From Labia minor (taxonomy: Eukaryota > Arthropoda > Insecta > Dermaptera > Spongiphoridae): a stretch of DNA of 64,000 bases. Positions 25,041 through 36,806 of the stretch are shown one piece after another. Made by a program: the position numbers and the translations under genes. Numbering within the stretch: the first letter of the stretch is position 1; the number at the start of each line of letters is the position of its first letter. The notes beneath the pieces were generated by a model that was not told the origin of the DNA, searched no databases, and saw only the letters and a list, made by a program, of their open reading frames with translations. The stretch covers positions 76,868,053-76,932,052 of the forward strand of contig OY720344.1 of the NCBI GenBank assembly GCA_963082975.1, read 5' to 3'.

Positions 25041-25060
25041 ACGTAGCAAAAAAAAATATT

Positions 25061-26216
25061 TCTTTTAAACAAAATAATAATTGAATATTTTCAAGAATAT
25101 TCGAAAAAAAAACTTTTTTTCATTTATATTTAACTTCCGTGATGACTAATATTAACAATTCTATTTTTTGTTAAGAGTTAAATTCAATATTTTTAAATTC
25201 TACAACACTTTAATATCAATAATCGTTTTTTACTACATGTTAACATTTGTAAATTATACAATGAAATGTTACAAAAAATATTGCTATTTTTCAAAGAAAT
25301 GTTAATTTTATTATATTATCTTATAATTGTGTATTTCTAAATAAAGTTATTATAAAAACATCAACCATTCTATCTGTCTAATTAAAATTAATTAAGGTAA
25401 TTGCTTATTTACTTAGGTTTATTTAAACAAAATAAGTAATACTCTTTGACATTTATTTATTATATATAACGATTTTAAAACAGTATCCCTTTAAAAATAA
25501 CTATTACTCTAAAAAAATATTAAATAAATAAATATGACTTAGACTTTTTTATATTACTCTGTTTTTCTTTAAGCATAACTATTATTATATTTAAAAACTT
25601 AAATTTCAAAATCAAATAAACATTTTTTTAATTAATAAATTCTACCAGAACTCATGTTGTTCTATTATTTATATATTCAAAGGACAGATTAATAAATCAA
25701 TTGAATCATTGCAATGTTTTTATTTGTTAACCTGATATATATATTGAGATATATTGATTAATTTCTTTAATTAATTAGTTAATGATTTTTATAATGATGA
25801 GGCCTTTACAAATAATTTCTAAAGTTCCAAAAATCTTTTAAAATTCTAAATTATAAATAGTCAATTAATAAAATTTAAATTAATCAATATTTAACATTTT
25901 AATTTTTTGAAAAATTTCTACATATATTCATACCCACATATGATATTGATTAAAATCAACTTATATTGTAATTTATTTCCTATGCAAATGGTTATTAAAT
26001 GGTTATAAAATATTCAATGAAACCTATTAAATGAATTAGGTAATTCTTTGAGTTCCGTCTCGTTTGATTGATGAAACTATTCCACAGGTGGATTGAAATA
26101 TTTAAATTAAGATAATTTCTAAATTCCTTTGTCGATCCTATGCTCGTTTCTTTGTTCAAGATTTTAAGTGAATTGATCATTGATTGGTTAATGAAAATTA
26201 AAAAGCGACTGTTTCA
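25061..26216. other. AT-rich intergenic DNA
   Basis: No gene or structured repeat is supported. Confidence 0.5.
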
Positions 26217-26591
26217 ATGCATAATAGAGATTTTATGGAATCTACCTTTGATCATTTGGGTTATTGGGAAAAGGCGGGCCGTTTAGAGAGGGGAGTTGGA
26301 GGGATTAATTCGCCACTCGTCTACCGATCGATGCCTCTTTCCGATTCAATAAACAGCTTTTTACTCCATTCCTACGCTTTTATGTTATCAGAGCGAAATA
26401 AAACAGAAATGGACTGTCTTTTTCCAGGTGACCATGGGGGACATGGATTCGCATTAACCCGGCACAAAACGTAAAGCGAAAAGAAACGGAAATCCATTTC
26501 TTTTTACTTGAAGTTGTGAAAAAAACCGCCACCACGTCGCACCATTTAGGCTCTTGGGGCCGCGTATTCAACCCTGTCGCCAGAGCCTCAG
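26217..26591 (+). other. GC-richer island ending in a perfect splice donor
   Basis: A compact island of mixed composition ends CCTCAG followed by GTGAGT (26592-26597), the full metazoan donor consensus. It has overlapping short frames on both strands but no recognisable domain. The nearest downstream + strand gene, gprs, has an acceptor-like TTTTTGGAACAG ending at 36476, just before its ATG. I infer that this may be the promoter and an untranslated first exon of gprs, about 9.9 kb upstream. Confidence 0.35.
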
Positions 26592-26741
26592 GTGAGTCTA
26601 AAAGGCTTGAAAGAATTCACAAAGGCCTACATCAGTCCAATTTTCAAATTGGAAAATTAAATTGAAACTTTTTGTCTTTCCAAATGATTTATTATTATTT
26701 TTTTAAATAGAAATTAAGCCAAAAATTAAATATAAATAATA

Positions 26742-26880
26742 ATTTCTTCATGGCTCAGTCGTAAAATGATTAACTACTAAACTCGAGAACGAGGATTCAA
26801 ACCTCACCATTATTACAAAGAAAGATGATCAAATAAAAATGTTTGTTCAAAGATCCCCAGGATTATTATACCAATATATA
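26742..26880 (+). mobile_element. tRNA-derived SINE or tRNA-like repeat
   Basis: TGGCTCAGTCG (26751-26761) resembles a pol III A box and GGATTCAAACC (26793-26803) a B box. GAGG and CCTC around the latter form a T-arm-like stem with a 7-base loop. The A to B spacing fits a tRNA core. No full cloverleaf with acceptor stem is evident, so a SINE head is more likely than a working tRNA gene. The 3' limit is uncertain. Confidence 0.6.
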
Positions 26881-28625
26881 TAAATTAATTTTAAATCAAA
26901 TATTCAAAATTATAAATAATTTTGATTTATTTTATCATTCAATTTTTATTTAAATTTAAATTTTATAAATTTGAATATAAAGATTATCTTTAAAATTTTT
27001 CAACAATATAGATTTATATCCATATTTGATGAAAGGTAAATTCCCATGAATTTATACTTTTTACATGATATTTATTGAAGTTAACACGTAAATTTTTCTA
27101 GATTTTTGTTCATTTTTTTTTTGAAAATTATACATATAAATTGTAATAACCAATTTGATCATCCTTTAATTATATCTATTATATTATGGAGAATTTTGAG
27201 CTATTATCATTAATTATCAATAAATATTTAACAACAACATATTTAATGACCTTTTGAAATTGTATTTAGTTTATATAAATATTTAGTGATTTTAAACAAG
27301 AATGATTTAGGTACAATAACAATAAATAGAATTATTAGATAAAATAAATTACTTACATTAACAATAATTGTTTTAAATTATTAATATTATATTATATGAA
27401 ATAAATAAAAATTATTAACTTTTATTATAATAGAATACTATAAAAGATTCAAAATAATATAAGTACTATTCTTGAAATATTTGTTTTTTCATTATCTCTA
27501 TTTTATATAAATTATTATAAATATTTTTATATATATATATTTATATTTAGAGAAAATATAAAATATTATAAATTAATATCTTTACATATAATTTTATCTA
27601 TGATTAATTTTTTTTTTAATTTCCGTTTTGTTTTTATTTCTTGACATTTATATTAAAAAAAAGATTTAAAAAAAATGTTTCTGTTTCATCTTTATTAAGA
27701 ATAAATATTTATTTTATCTTTTTAATTTATCACACATTCAACCATTTTATATTTTCATAAACTTTATATGATTCTAAATAAAAAGATTTATCTACATAAT
27801 ATTGCATATTGAAATGAAAATGAAAAAATGTATATTTTTTTCTTTAAATAAAATCTTTAAAAATTAAATTTAATCAAGGTGAAAAACAAAATATAATGAA
27901 AAAAAAATAATTATTTAACCATTCTCCCATATTTTATTTTAACGAATATCCATAACTATATAAGATATATTCGATAAATTAATGAGTCATAAATTCTAAT
28001 TTCTTTAAATTATGTCATATAAAAAATTTAAGAAATTTATTTAATTTGAGTTGTATCATTGAATAATATCAAATATCAAGAAAGTCCATTCGCAAAATAT
28101 TCAATGTATAAAAAATATTTTTAAATAAGCAAATAAAATTAAAAGAATAATAATTAATTCAATAGTCGTAAAATATTTTGATTTTTCTAGAATATATAAT
28201 CTATATAAATTACAAAATAGAAAAAAAAAATTAAAAATGTGAATGAATATTTTTTAAACTTAAAAGATATATTTATTCATATTTTTTTCGATTATTTGAA
28301 GGAAATTCAATTTTATTTTTAGTTTTAATGTATGTGTGTGAGAAAGAAACAGTAGTGGAAAATGTGGAAAGGATTAATCGGCTTTGCTCATTGGTTGGAA
28401 GTGAATAAATATTCGTATAAAGTGTTTATGAAAACGTTTCTGGGTTATTTATATGCACGATCTAGCAGGAAATTCATTTGTAAACATATTAAAAGAAATT
28501 AAATAAAATTATTTTACTCCTCTATTTTTTTATTCAATGAATTTAAATATTTCAATCTTTTACTAAATCAATAATCATTTTAGGTTAAAATATATATATT
28601 TATTTGAGAATGCCTAAATAATTAA
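26881..28625. other. AT-rich intergenic DNA
   Basis: Low-complexity A/T with no supported feature. A mixed patch at 28330-28470 has no coding frame. Confidence 0.5.
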
Positions 28626-29719
28626 GTGAATATATTCATAATGAAAATCTACAATATATTGAGTATTATGAGGAAAACCTCGAACGGTCCGGCTTACTGG
28701 ACTTTGGTGAACTCGGAAGACGACTGGATATCACCTTCCCATAAGAAAACTATGATGAGATCAAATAAAGAGATAATTATGCCGAGCAAACCGAGTAGCA
28801 ATCGGCGTCAGACTGGGTCCGGGTCGGCTGGAAAATATGTTACTGGTCAGAACCAACCTCTAGAACAACTCCAAATATGAAAAGAAATAAAGATCGGCAA
28901 AGTAAGAGGAATTCAGGAAAGACAGTGTAAAAGGCCAGGATAATCACACGAGAAGAAATGTGGGGAAATTCGGGCTCGGTAAAAAAAATGAAAGGGGCGA
29001 GTGCCTCTTAGAGTTCACCCTATCCGTGAGCCTCACCATCATGGATCCAGCACCATCCACACCGACTATTCACGTGGACAGCTCCCAACAAAATCCACAA
29101 AAATCAGAGTGATTACAGCCTCATCGTGGTGAGATGGCGAACATCAATCACGAACACCAACACCAGACCCAGCGCGGAATAAGGCTCAGAGAATCGTTTA
29201 TTACAAGCCAATCTCTAAATAAAACTCTGCTGCATCAACAACTGTTCGATAGATAAGAAATTAACAGTGTCTGACATTCATACATTTCAAGACTCTCTCC
29301 AAAAATCAACGAGAGCCATGTTCAGTGAAAATATCAATGAAAGTTGACTCAAGATCAAAATATGATAAGGGAACAACAAGTAAACTTCGCACAAAAGAAA
29401 TCACTGGATGACCGACGCCAATTTAAACTTAATAGAAAAACAGCGATGACTACTATGATCCCCGGAGATAGGGATATAATGATTCGCGAACTGAATGGTG
29501 CAATCCCTATTCAGATAAAAACAACTTTGTCAAAAATATATGCCTCGAAATCGACGAACACTCCTTAAAGAACAAATCATCTGAATTATACAAGGTGTGA
29601 TACTTATCCAGAGAGTTCGCTCAAAACGCAGAAAACAAAAGATGTCAGGGGGTATTTAATAATCAATGCAAATGAAATAGCTTAAGTAAGGAAGGATTAT
29701 TTTCGCCCACCATATGCTA

Positions 29720-30600
29720 ACAATGAGTATCATCTACTAAAGATGAATGGGCAGTATGACCTCCAACCGGAGATCCTCAGGTCGAAGGTAGACTGGGCCA
29801 TAGTCAGGATGCGCTACGGCAAAGCTGCGAGTCCAGATGGTATTAGCTGATACCCAGAGGCGTTTTGGGAGGAAAAATCATCTAAGAGCTATGTCAACTG
29901 ATATGGGAAACAGGAGATGGTGTAACTCCCTCTTCATCCAACTATATGAGAAAGGCAATCTCACAGACTGCAGTAATTACAAAACAATATCCTTGATAAC
30001 ACATCCCAGCAAGATAATGCTCAACATAAATGAACGATTAGTCATTTATATTGATTGCCAGATTTTCAGGCAGACTCCAAGCCCGGTAGAGACACAAGAG
30101 AGCAAATCTTGAACACCCGGCTAGCCAGAGAGTTTAATGTGATAACTTTTCTTTGCTTTGTTGACTATAAAAAGGCTTTTGATTAAATAAGATAGGACCG
30201 ATTGGGGGAATTGATGATAGACATAGAAGCACCTAGGCATTATTTAATAAAAACTTATATGAAGCTAATATAGCACGAATAAGAATAGATAGGAACCTTT
30301 CGACCAAATTCCGCGGACGTTAGACAAAAATTTATCATGTCACCTATCCTCTTTAACATCTACGGGAAGGCGGGATACCAGTTCGTGGAAGGAAAATTAA
30401 CAACCTGAGATGACAGGCTTATCCTGACAGCTGATGAAGAAGAGCTGAAAACAATAATGTTGCAGCTTAAAGGGAAAAGCGAAAAATAGGGATTGGAGAT
30501 TAATGCTGCTAAGCACAAAGTAATGATTATTGACCGGGTCAACAACAACCATCCGCAAATGACAAGTATTGCAAGCTATGAGGTAGTTGACAGCTTTTGA
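29720..30600 (+). pseudogene. Reverse transcriptase domain of the LINE, broken
   Basis: Recognisable pieces in order are RMRYGKAASPDG (29.81 kb), TDCSNYKTISLI (29.96 kb), TREQILNTRLA (30.1 kb), FLCFVDYKKAFD (30.15 kb, the D of block A), SPILFNIYG (30.34 kb), EINAAKHKVMII (30.5 kb) and SYEVVDSF (30.58 kb). The YADD block expected near 30.40 kb is degraded. Several stops and frame changes interrupt the protein. Confidence 0.85.
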
Positions 30601-30749
30601 GTAACTAGGGTCCATAATAAAGAACTGGAGATAAACACAGCAAGAGAATCGCCGGAGAACACCGATAGTCCGAATATCGATAGTAAATCTCACAAATATA
30701 ACAACATATCTAAAGCCACGAAGTTAAAGCTTGTCAACTCCCTAATCGC

Positions 30750-31090
30750 TTCTGAAACATGAACAATCAAAAAGACCCTCCAACTGCAAATAGACACACT
30801 CGAAATGTGGTACTATCGAAGAATGCTCCGCATCCTTTGAACTTCCCATTGGACGAATGCATCCATAATAAGCGAACTCAACATCCAAAAAATATTGTCC
30901 ACAAGGATGAAATCGAAGATGCTGGCATATTTCGTCCACCTGGCCAGATGGTCAATAGTCGGCGACCTCGAAGTAGATCTCAGTGGAGAGGGGTGGATCA
31001 AGTCGAGCAAGCTATCGGCTGGGGGCTGCAACATTCGATCCACATGGCCCAAAACCGAGCGGTATGCAAAACAACTGTTGACACATAGTT
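30750..31090 (+). pseudogene. C-terminal region of the LINE protein, broken
   Basis: After the reverse transcriptase the frames give LQIDTLEMWYYRRMLRI, then INASII-like and LNIQKIL pieces, LAYFVHLARW, and SFTTLS before a stop near 31107. This is the usual tail of arthropod LINE proteins, in which an MW-x-x-RRMLRI block is followed by an H(V/I)AR block. Confidence 0.75.
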
Positions 31091-31275
31091 TCACCACGCT
31101 CTCTTGAGAAGCAAAGGAAATAAAATGATGATAATACAATTGTTGTCATACTTAAGCAATATCAGTGTCTAAAATAGAAATTATTTATTTAGGGGGTGAG
31201 TAGAGTAAAAATTACGCTGGGTAACAGAACAAAATTTCCCTTTCGTTTTATATTTTGTATTATATTTTATTTTAA

Positions 31276-31588
31276 CCCTCTCGCTGCGTATTCTTTTTAT
31301 CAAAATAGGTTCAAAAATTGCGTGCCAGACATCTTTCAGCTCTGAAAAGCGCGCGCAAAATGCTAAAAAAAATTCTTTTTATATTTCGCAGAAACGTGGA
31401 CAACTAACGGCATCTGTCGACATCTAAATAAACAATTAAACATTACGGAAATGAAACTATGAACGGGGAAAGAGCGGGTTGCACACTTAAATAGACGGCA
31501 AAAACACATCCCCGCGGTAATCGCGGGTTGCGCAAATTTTGCTACTTCTACGTTGCCCGTGGAAATCGCGGGATGCGCAGCGAGAGGG
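31276..31588. mobile_element. piggyBac-type MITE with TTAA target sites
   Basis: TTAA stands at 31272-31275 and 31589-31592. Between them both ends read inward as CCCTCTCGCTGCG, a perfect 13-bp terminal inverted repeat starting with the CCC typical of piggyBac. Subterminal repeats ATCGCGGGTTGCGCA and ATCGCGGGATGCGCA lie near the right end. At 313 bp and without a transposase it is non-autonomous. The frame of 82 codons on - inside it is not a gene. Confidence 0.85.
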
Positions 31589-31589
31589 T

Positions 31590-32430
31590 TAAAATTCCAA
31601 AATGTTGTCATTTATAATATAATAGGATATTATTGTTTTATAAATTTAATTATTTAGGTTAGTTAATTTTTTTTTAGATTTTTATCATTTCAGGAGAGCC
31701 CCTTCCCCTTCCCTTTTATTTACACTTCTAAGGTAAAGGAATTAGAATGAAAGAAAATTTTAATTGATTTTAAGAATAAAAATTTTAGTATTTTTTTAAA
31801 TAATAATTGTTCCAGTTTATTTTTACTTTAAAAATATATTCAATAATTATTATTTTCAATCTACTTTTGTGTCTTAATTCTTGTATATTTTCAGCTGTAT
31901 AGCAAGAATAATATTTTTAGAGATAAATAAATAAATAGAAAAAGTTATTTCAGAGTTCTGGGTGGAAGGGGGGCGATCCCAATAAATGCTTCCTGATTTG
32001 ACTGCGGTTAAATATTTTTAATATAATTATAATTAGACATTAATTAGTAATACGTATTATAAATTAATAATTGAGGTGAAAAATTATTATTGCATCATAC
32101 TAACAGCAAAAATAAGAAACAATTTCTTTAAAATAAAGTAATAATAGTTTTTTTATAAAAGAATCCGATTAATCTTAGAATATCATTGATCATCTTTTAC
32201 TTATATTCAAACAAATTTTGAATTTAAATTTCATTTTTCGTAAATAAAAATAAAATTTACTAAATATATTATATATACTACTTAATCCTACTAAAGTGTA
32301 TGTTAAGCTTAAAATGAAAAAAAAATTCATAACTCGAAAAAGAATACAAGACAAATAATTATTTATTTATTTCACATTTTATTTTCTGATCTTATTCAAT
32401 GTTGGTTCATTTAATAAGAATGAGTTTCGA
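31590..32430. other. AT-rich intergenic DNA
   Basis: No gene is supported. Confidence 0.45.
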
Positions 32431-32635
32431 GGTGAGTACTTTATCTTGTTAGTGTACGTAGCCAATGTATACCGATTGCTTTCAGGAGGAGCGATGGCCT
32501 TCAGGATCTTTGCATACGCGGCCAGCCAAATGTACGCGTATGTTTTAAGGCAAAATCTACACACACCCCTTGAACCTTGCCTCATTGAAACTCTCCAATC
32601 ACTCCCTTCGTTCACCACTAATCACTCCATAATAT
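32430..32635. other. GC-richer island, unassigned
   Basis: It contains CTTTCAG then GAGGAGCGATGGCC (about 32478-32496), an acceptor-like site followed by a well-placed ATG. The frame MAFRIFAYAASQMYAY continues into simple repeats at 32640, so a real exon would have to end before that. No known domain is seen. Confidence 0.25.
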
Positions 32636-32654
32636 TTATATTTATTCACACCTT

Positions 32655-32735
32655 TTATTATGTATTATTATTATTATCATTATTATTGCCATTATTATTA
32701 TTATTATTATTATTATTATCTCATTATTATATCTT
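32655..32735. repeat. (TTA)n microsatellite
   Basis: An imperfect TTA/ATT repeat of about 75 bp. It makes the tyrosine- and leucine-rich frames at 32446-32848 artefacts. Confidence 0.9.
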
Positions 32736-33324
32736 ATATTATCATATTCTTCTTATATTACTCTCTTTTATTGCCATTTATCACTTTTTTCTATCATTTG
32801 TTTAGAAAATTTAATTTTCTTTTTTACTTCCATATCTCATTTTTATAATAATTTTATTTTACACATTTCTATACGTCTGAAAGTGTGATTGTAATAAGTG
32901 TACATTTATTTTTTACTTAATTTCTATAATCTTATTTTATTAGTCCAACCATCTCTTTTTTCCTTTATATAAATTAAATAATCTAACCAATATATAAAAG
33001 GCAAAATAATAACATTGAATCAATGGTAAAACTTTGTATAATTAATTTTATGGGTCATATTAGAAAATATAATCCTGTAATAAATAAAAATCATATTTTA
33101 GCTGCCTTCAAATTATTCGAATTTAAAGTTTAATATATTCTTATTGATAAATATGTATATATCTGTAAATTGTAAATATGAAGACGAATTCCAAGAATAA
33201 AAAGAAATTTTATAATATTTATTTTTAAAATTAGTATTAAATATTTTTAATATATATTTTTATTTTGGTCCTTTCAAATTCCGAAGTTAGAGGCCCTAAT
33301 CTTTTTGCTATTTTACTATGGTGA

Positions 33325-33660
33325 ATAAAATAAAATGTCTGTCTGTGTGGCCGTGTAGATGTGTACAGCTTGAACGGCTCAACGGATTTTGATAAAATGT
33401 GGTATATTTACTTAATGCATCAGTATGATGAATTGATCAACTTTTGGTGTATATCCAGAAACCAGAAGTGGTACTATTACCGATCGACGATAAGAAGGGA
33501 AGGGTTATTTTCACACCAAATTTCACATGTGAAGATTTTTTACATATCTCCACGAATCATGCACTTTGTATTGGTTTTATTCTCGGGAAAATCATCTTCA
33601 TTAGTTTTTTCTTAATTTAAAATTATATGACGTTACCCAGCCCTTCATGACGTCACATAT
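33325..33660 (+). repeat. Dispersed repeat, TCTGTCTG-linked
   Basis: It begins with GTCTGTCTGTGTGGCC and continues with AACGGCTCAACGGATTTTG, AGAAGTGGTACTATTACC and TCATGACGTCAC. Order and motifs match the repeats at 11240-11800 and 47920-48760, though at low identity. Confidence 0.6.
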
Positions 33661-33740
33661 ATTATAAATAAAATTAAATTAAAAATATTTATGTTATATC
33701 GATATTTATTTTTTTATTGTATTAATAGATACATTTAAAT

Positions 33741-33830
33741 TATTTGAAATTGTTTCTGTAGCTGGAAATTAATTTATTTCAAACCGTCGGTCGGTTCTGT
33801 GCCTCTCCACAGATCAACTTATTTTTTTTA
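33741..33830. repeat. Second copy of a 47-bp repeat block
   Basis: The block ending CTGGAAATTAATTTATTTC and AAACCGTC at 33788 matches 19668-19714 with one substitution and one or two length differences. Here 26 extra bases (33789-33814) separate it from CAACTTATTT, which follows directly in the other copy. Confidence 0.7.
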
Positions 33831-34850
33831 AAAAAACAATATTAAAATTACATTTCAAACTATAATTATTTTTTTATTTTTATATAAGAAAAAAAGATTT
33901 TTAGGATAATTAAAAATCCTTTGAATATTAATTCTTTAGTACTATTAGAAAATATCCAACAAATATTATTTTTTTAAAAATTAAATAAAAAATAAAGCGT
34001 ATGGTCAATAGATAAAGTTCATTAATCCCCATGAAACTTGAAAAGAACAAGAATAAAATTAAACTTTGAATGAAATCTTGATATAAGACCGGACTAGAGC
34101 AGAAGGTCATGTAAATATAATAAATACGTGCATCATACATTTGTTTATTTTAAAAAATTTAATATAAAACATATCCCAATTTCTTCACACTTCCTTGACC
34201 TAGCCTTGAAAGTTCATTGATAAATTAATAAAATGAATTAAAAAACTATTTAAAAAAGAAAAAAGTAAAATTATTTTGACATTTAATTAAAAAAATTTAA
34301 ATAAAACAAAATATTTAGATAAAATAGTTTGGACGAAGAGATATATTTTTTTTATTTATTGTTCCAAAAAGAAGTCGTTTTCCTTTTTTCTTCTTTTTAT
34401 GACTTAAAATTAAAGTATTCAAGTTTTTCTGTGTTTTACTTGTGTTTTAAATAAATGTTATTTATTTATTATTCTTTTAGTTTAATATTTTAATATATTA
34501 TATATTTAGGACTTAACTATGACAGCATATTTTCTAATGAAAAAGATAAATAGATAAAAAAATTTAAACGACTGTAATTGTACAATTTAAGATATTATAT
34601 GAAAAATGGTCTAAGGGTCTCAAACTCTATTGTTTTGTGGAAAAAGAATATATAAAGTCCTTGTAAAGTTTTGCCATTGAATTAATTAACTATGTAAAAT
34701 AATAATATTCTTATCAATATTCCATTCTCTTTGTTTGTTTGTTTTTTATAATTTATATTTAGTAATTGTCATTTTCACTATTTATATAAATAATTAATTT
34801 GATTTATTTGTTTTTATTTTTGTTTTTTTAATTTTCCTATCTCTAATCTG
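33831..34850. other. AT-rich intergenic DNA
   Basis: No gene or structured repeat is supported. Confidence 0.5.
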
Positions 34851-34859
34851 CCTGTCACA

Positions 34860-35180
34860 TGACCTGGTACTCTAGCTTCTTTTGGTACCCAGCAGGGGTT
34901 GGGTTCGTTAGTTTTTCGGTATTTCGCACTGCGCATTGAAGCTTAAAGAGTTGCTTGGGTGTCTGCTCTTCGAGTAAGCCTTTTCTTCTATGTATTTGGA
35001 CTGGATTGTTGTGTTTATTTTATTCCCGACCCAACATTTTTTCATGTTTGATGTCCGTTTTTTTGTCCAGGTAGACTTTCGAGGAAGCTGTACAGCTTCA
35101 ACGTTGTATTTATATTTATACATATTTGTTTTGTTGTCTGCCAGGCGAGAGATTAGGATTAATTTATGTTTATGGCATGT
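34860..35180 (-). other. Possible decayed element fragment, unassigned
   Basis: This patch is clearly less AT-rich. Minus-strand frames, shifted against one another, give pieces such as CAVRNTEKLTNPTPAGYQK and DIKHEKMLGRE. They read like decayed coding DNA, perhaps of a retroelement, but I cannot assign a family. Confidence 0.3.
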
Positions 35181-35269
35181 TCATTCATCGATTTAATATA
35201 TGCATTTTCAAGAATAATCATCAATTGAAATTCTTAAAATAGAAAGAAACAAAATATAAATATAAAATA

Positions 35270-35480
35270 TTCAACGAACTTTTAGTTCGTTAAAAAATAT
35301 ATATGTCTGTGTGTCTGTCGCCAAAAATTTTCGATTTTGGATTCAAGTAGAGCTTAAAAAAGTGTAAATGTAAAGTGGTCTTGGTTTTTTAAAATTCGGT
35401 TGGGAACATGGTCAAATCGGCGGTCAAAGTTGAAAATTTCCCATATTTTTAGCGCATAATTATAAATAAGCGATGTTTTC
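35270..35480 (+). repeat. Dispersed repeat, TGTCTGTGTG-linked
   Basis: A 12-bp hairpin, CGAACTTTTAGTTCG, precedes ATGTCTGTGTGTCTGTCGCC and a body with GGTCAAATCGGCGGTC. The layout resembles the other microsatellite-linked repeats in the window, but shared body sequence is slight. Confidence 0.4.
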
Positions 35481-35844
35481 AGTGCATCTTCGATCGTATC
35501 ATTATAATTATAAATTATATTAATTATTATTAATTATTATTTATTATAAATTATAAAATATAACAATGAAATAAAATTATTTAATTTAAATAAATATCAA
35601 TTTTTAAATATTTTTGCTCTCTACATTATTTATCTAATTCTGACAATATATTAAGATCATATAAATTGGAATTATTTATGCAATTTTGTGATAAATATGA
35701 ATAAAAGTTCCTAATGCTTCCCAGCATTCTCAGATGTTTTATATCTAAAATCAAATTTTTCTTAGAATTATATTAAATAAAATTTATTTCGAAATTCTGA
35801 TTAAAACAGAAGTAAAATTCTATAATATTAATAATCTATCTATC

Positions 35845-36115
35845 TCTGTGTCTCTACGGAACTCGAAAGTTCTTGGCCGCAGTAACCACTCTTCCGAGTA
35901 TCCCTATTCTGAGCCACAACCATCCAATCCTTACCCTCTCCCATCTCTCTCACGATCCTTCCTACATTATCCATCCACTACGTCCTTGGTCTTCCAAGCG
36001 AGCGTTTTCCACCAATATATTTTTCGCCATTCTTTCCTCTCCCATTCTAGCCACGTGCCACGCACCTGCACTGCGCTTCAATGCCACAGTGGATCCAGAA
36101 TGAACCATTTTCATC
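35845..36115 (-). pseudogene. 3' fragment of a LINE reverse-transcriptase gene
   Basis: On the - strand two frames give VARMGEERMAKN, then GGKRSLGRPRT, WMDNV, REMGEGKDWMVVAQNRDT and finally VVTAAKNFRVP with a stop. This is the standard C-terminus of arthropod non-LTR retrotransposon proteins. At least one frameshift separates the pieces. The + strand frames of 76-109 codons covering this stretch are shadows. Confidence 0.82.
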
Positions 36116-36469
36116 CTGAGTCCCAAAGTAAATACTTGTATTTCAATTTAAGCAATACCTTCATTGAACATTCCTGATATTCCAATGAAAGATCTACTAA
36201 TGTATATAATCTGAAAAAACAGTAATGAATATATCCATCAATCGTTTACAAACTTAAAAAAGATAAAATAATAAATATCAAATGATTTGAAAACATGAAA
36301 TTCTGCTATATTTTTAAAATTTAAATGAATGTATATATTAAGAAAAATGCTTGCCTGCGCGCCTGATCTCTCGCCTATTCATGAGGGCTGTAATTCAATG
36401 GATTCTTTCTTTTTTTTCCTCTCTTCTTGAGAAGACCAACTGCCTGGTAATAGCAATGACTTTGTTTTT

Positions 36470-36510
36470 GGAACAGCGACACCTCTGCCTATCGTAATCT
36501 GGTCAGTTCG
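36470..36510 (+). promoter_or_regulatory. Possible 3' splice site upstream of the gprs start
   Basis: TTTGTTTTTGGAACAG ends at 36476 and would serve as an acceptor for an upstream untranslated exon. No TATA box precedes the ATG nearby, which fits either a spliced leader exon or a TATA-less promoter. Confidence 0.35.
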
Positions 36511-36806
36511 ATGCGTGAGAGTAGACACGCCATGGCAGAGGCGGCGACCAGCGGTGGAGGAGGCGGAACTGGAGGTAGTGCGGCACCACTCTCCGAAACT
36601 GGACTGGCGCCGGCTGTCCCAGGAAGTAGCGGGATGGCTGCTGGACTGGATGAACCCGATCTCAGCACATTCGAGAACAAGAGCGGGCTCGCTGAAGATA
36701 TGAAATTTCTTGCATCCATGCCAGAATTATGTGATGTCACTTTTCTAGTTGGGGAGACAAGAGAACCTGTATGCGCCGTTAAAGCAGTCCTGGCCGCCAG
36801 AAGCAG
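36511..36806 (+). CDS. gprs: gprs exon 1: N-terminus and start of BTB
   Basis: It has 98 codons plus two bases. The ATG at 36511 is the first; the ATG at 36532 lies in a better context (GCCATGGCAG) and may be the real start, seven codons later. The frame is open upstream as well. It ends GCCAGAAGCAG before GTGCAT at 36807. The local GC content is very high for this window. Confidence 0.88.

Larger units (their letters stand above)
24211..25060 (-). mobile_element. Broken mariner transposon (D34D transposase)
   Basis: The element lies on the - strand. Its 3' end at 24211 follows a TA and starts CGAGGTTTGTTCAAAAG, a mariner-type terminal repeat. The opposite terminal repeat was not found, so the 5' end is probably truncated or diverged. 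The transposase is broken by a frameshift and stops. No 5' leader is recognisable beyond about 25050. Confidence 0.85.
28640..31140 (+). mobile_element. Decayed LINE (RTE-like non-LTR retrotransposon)
   Basis: About 2.5 kb of less AT-rich sequence carries scattered, frameshifted pieces of a non-LTR retrotransposon on the + strand. Order from 5' to 3': a 5' piece with GPAYWTLVNSEDDW (28.7 kb), a linker region (29.3-29.65 kb), reverse transcriptase blocks (29.75-30.55 kb) and a C-terminal region ending near 31088. A short ATGATGATA tail suggests the 3' end is near 31140. The clade assignment is from memory of the C-terminal motifs and is not certain. Confidence 0.8.

Noticed and set aside
26742..26810. 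Functional tRNA gene
   Set aside because: A-box-like and B-box-like motifs and a T-arm stem are visible, but no acceptor stem pairing or clear anticodon arm, so a SINE head is preferred.
28626..28880. 84-codon frame as an independent gene
   Set aside because: It reads into the decayed LINE that continues to 31.1 kb, and its codons fit the 5' part of that element.
32446..32848. Frames of 119 and 62 codons
   Set aside because: Their second halves are translations of the (TTA)n microsatellite (runs of L, Y and I). A short real exon at 32480-32580 cannot be excluded but is not supported.
35848..36177. Plus-strand frames of 76-109 codons
   Set aside because: They are antisense shadows of the LINE C-terminal fragment on the - strand.
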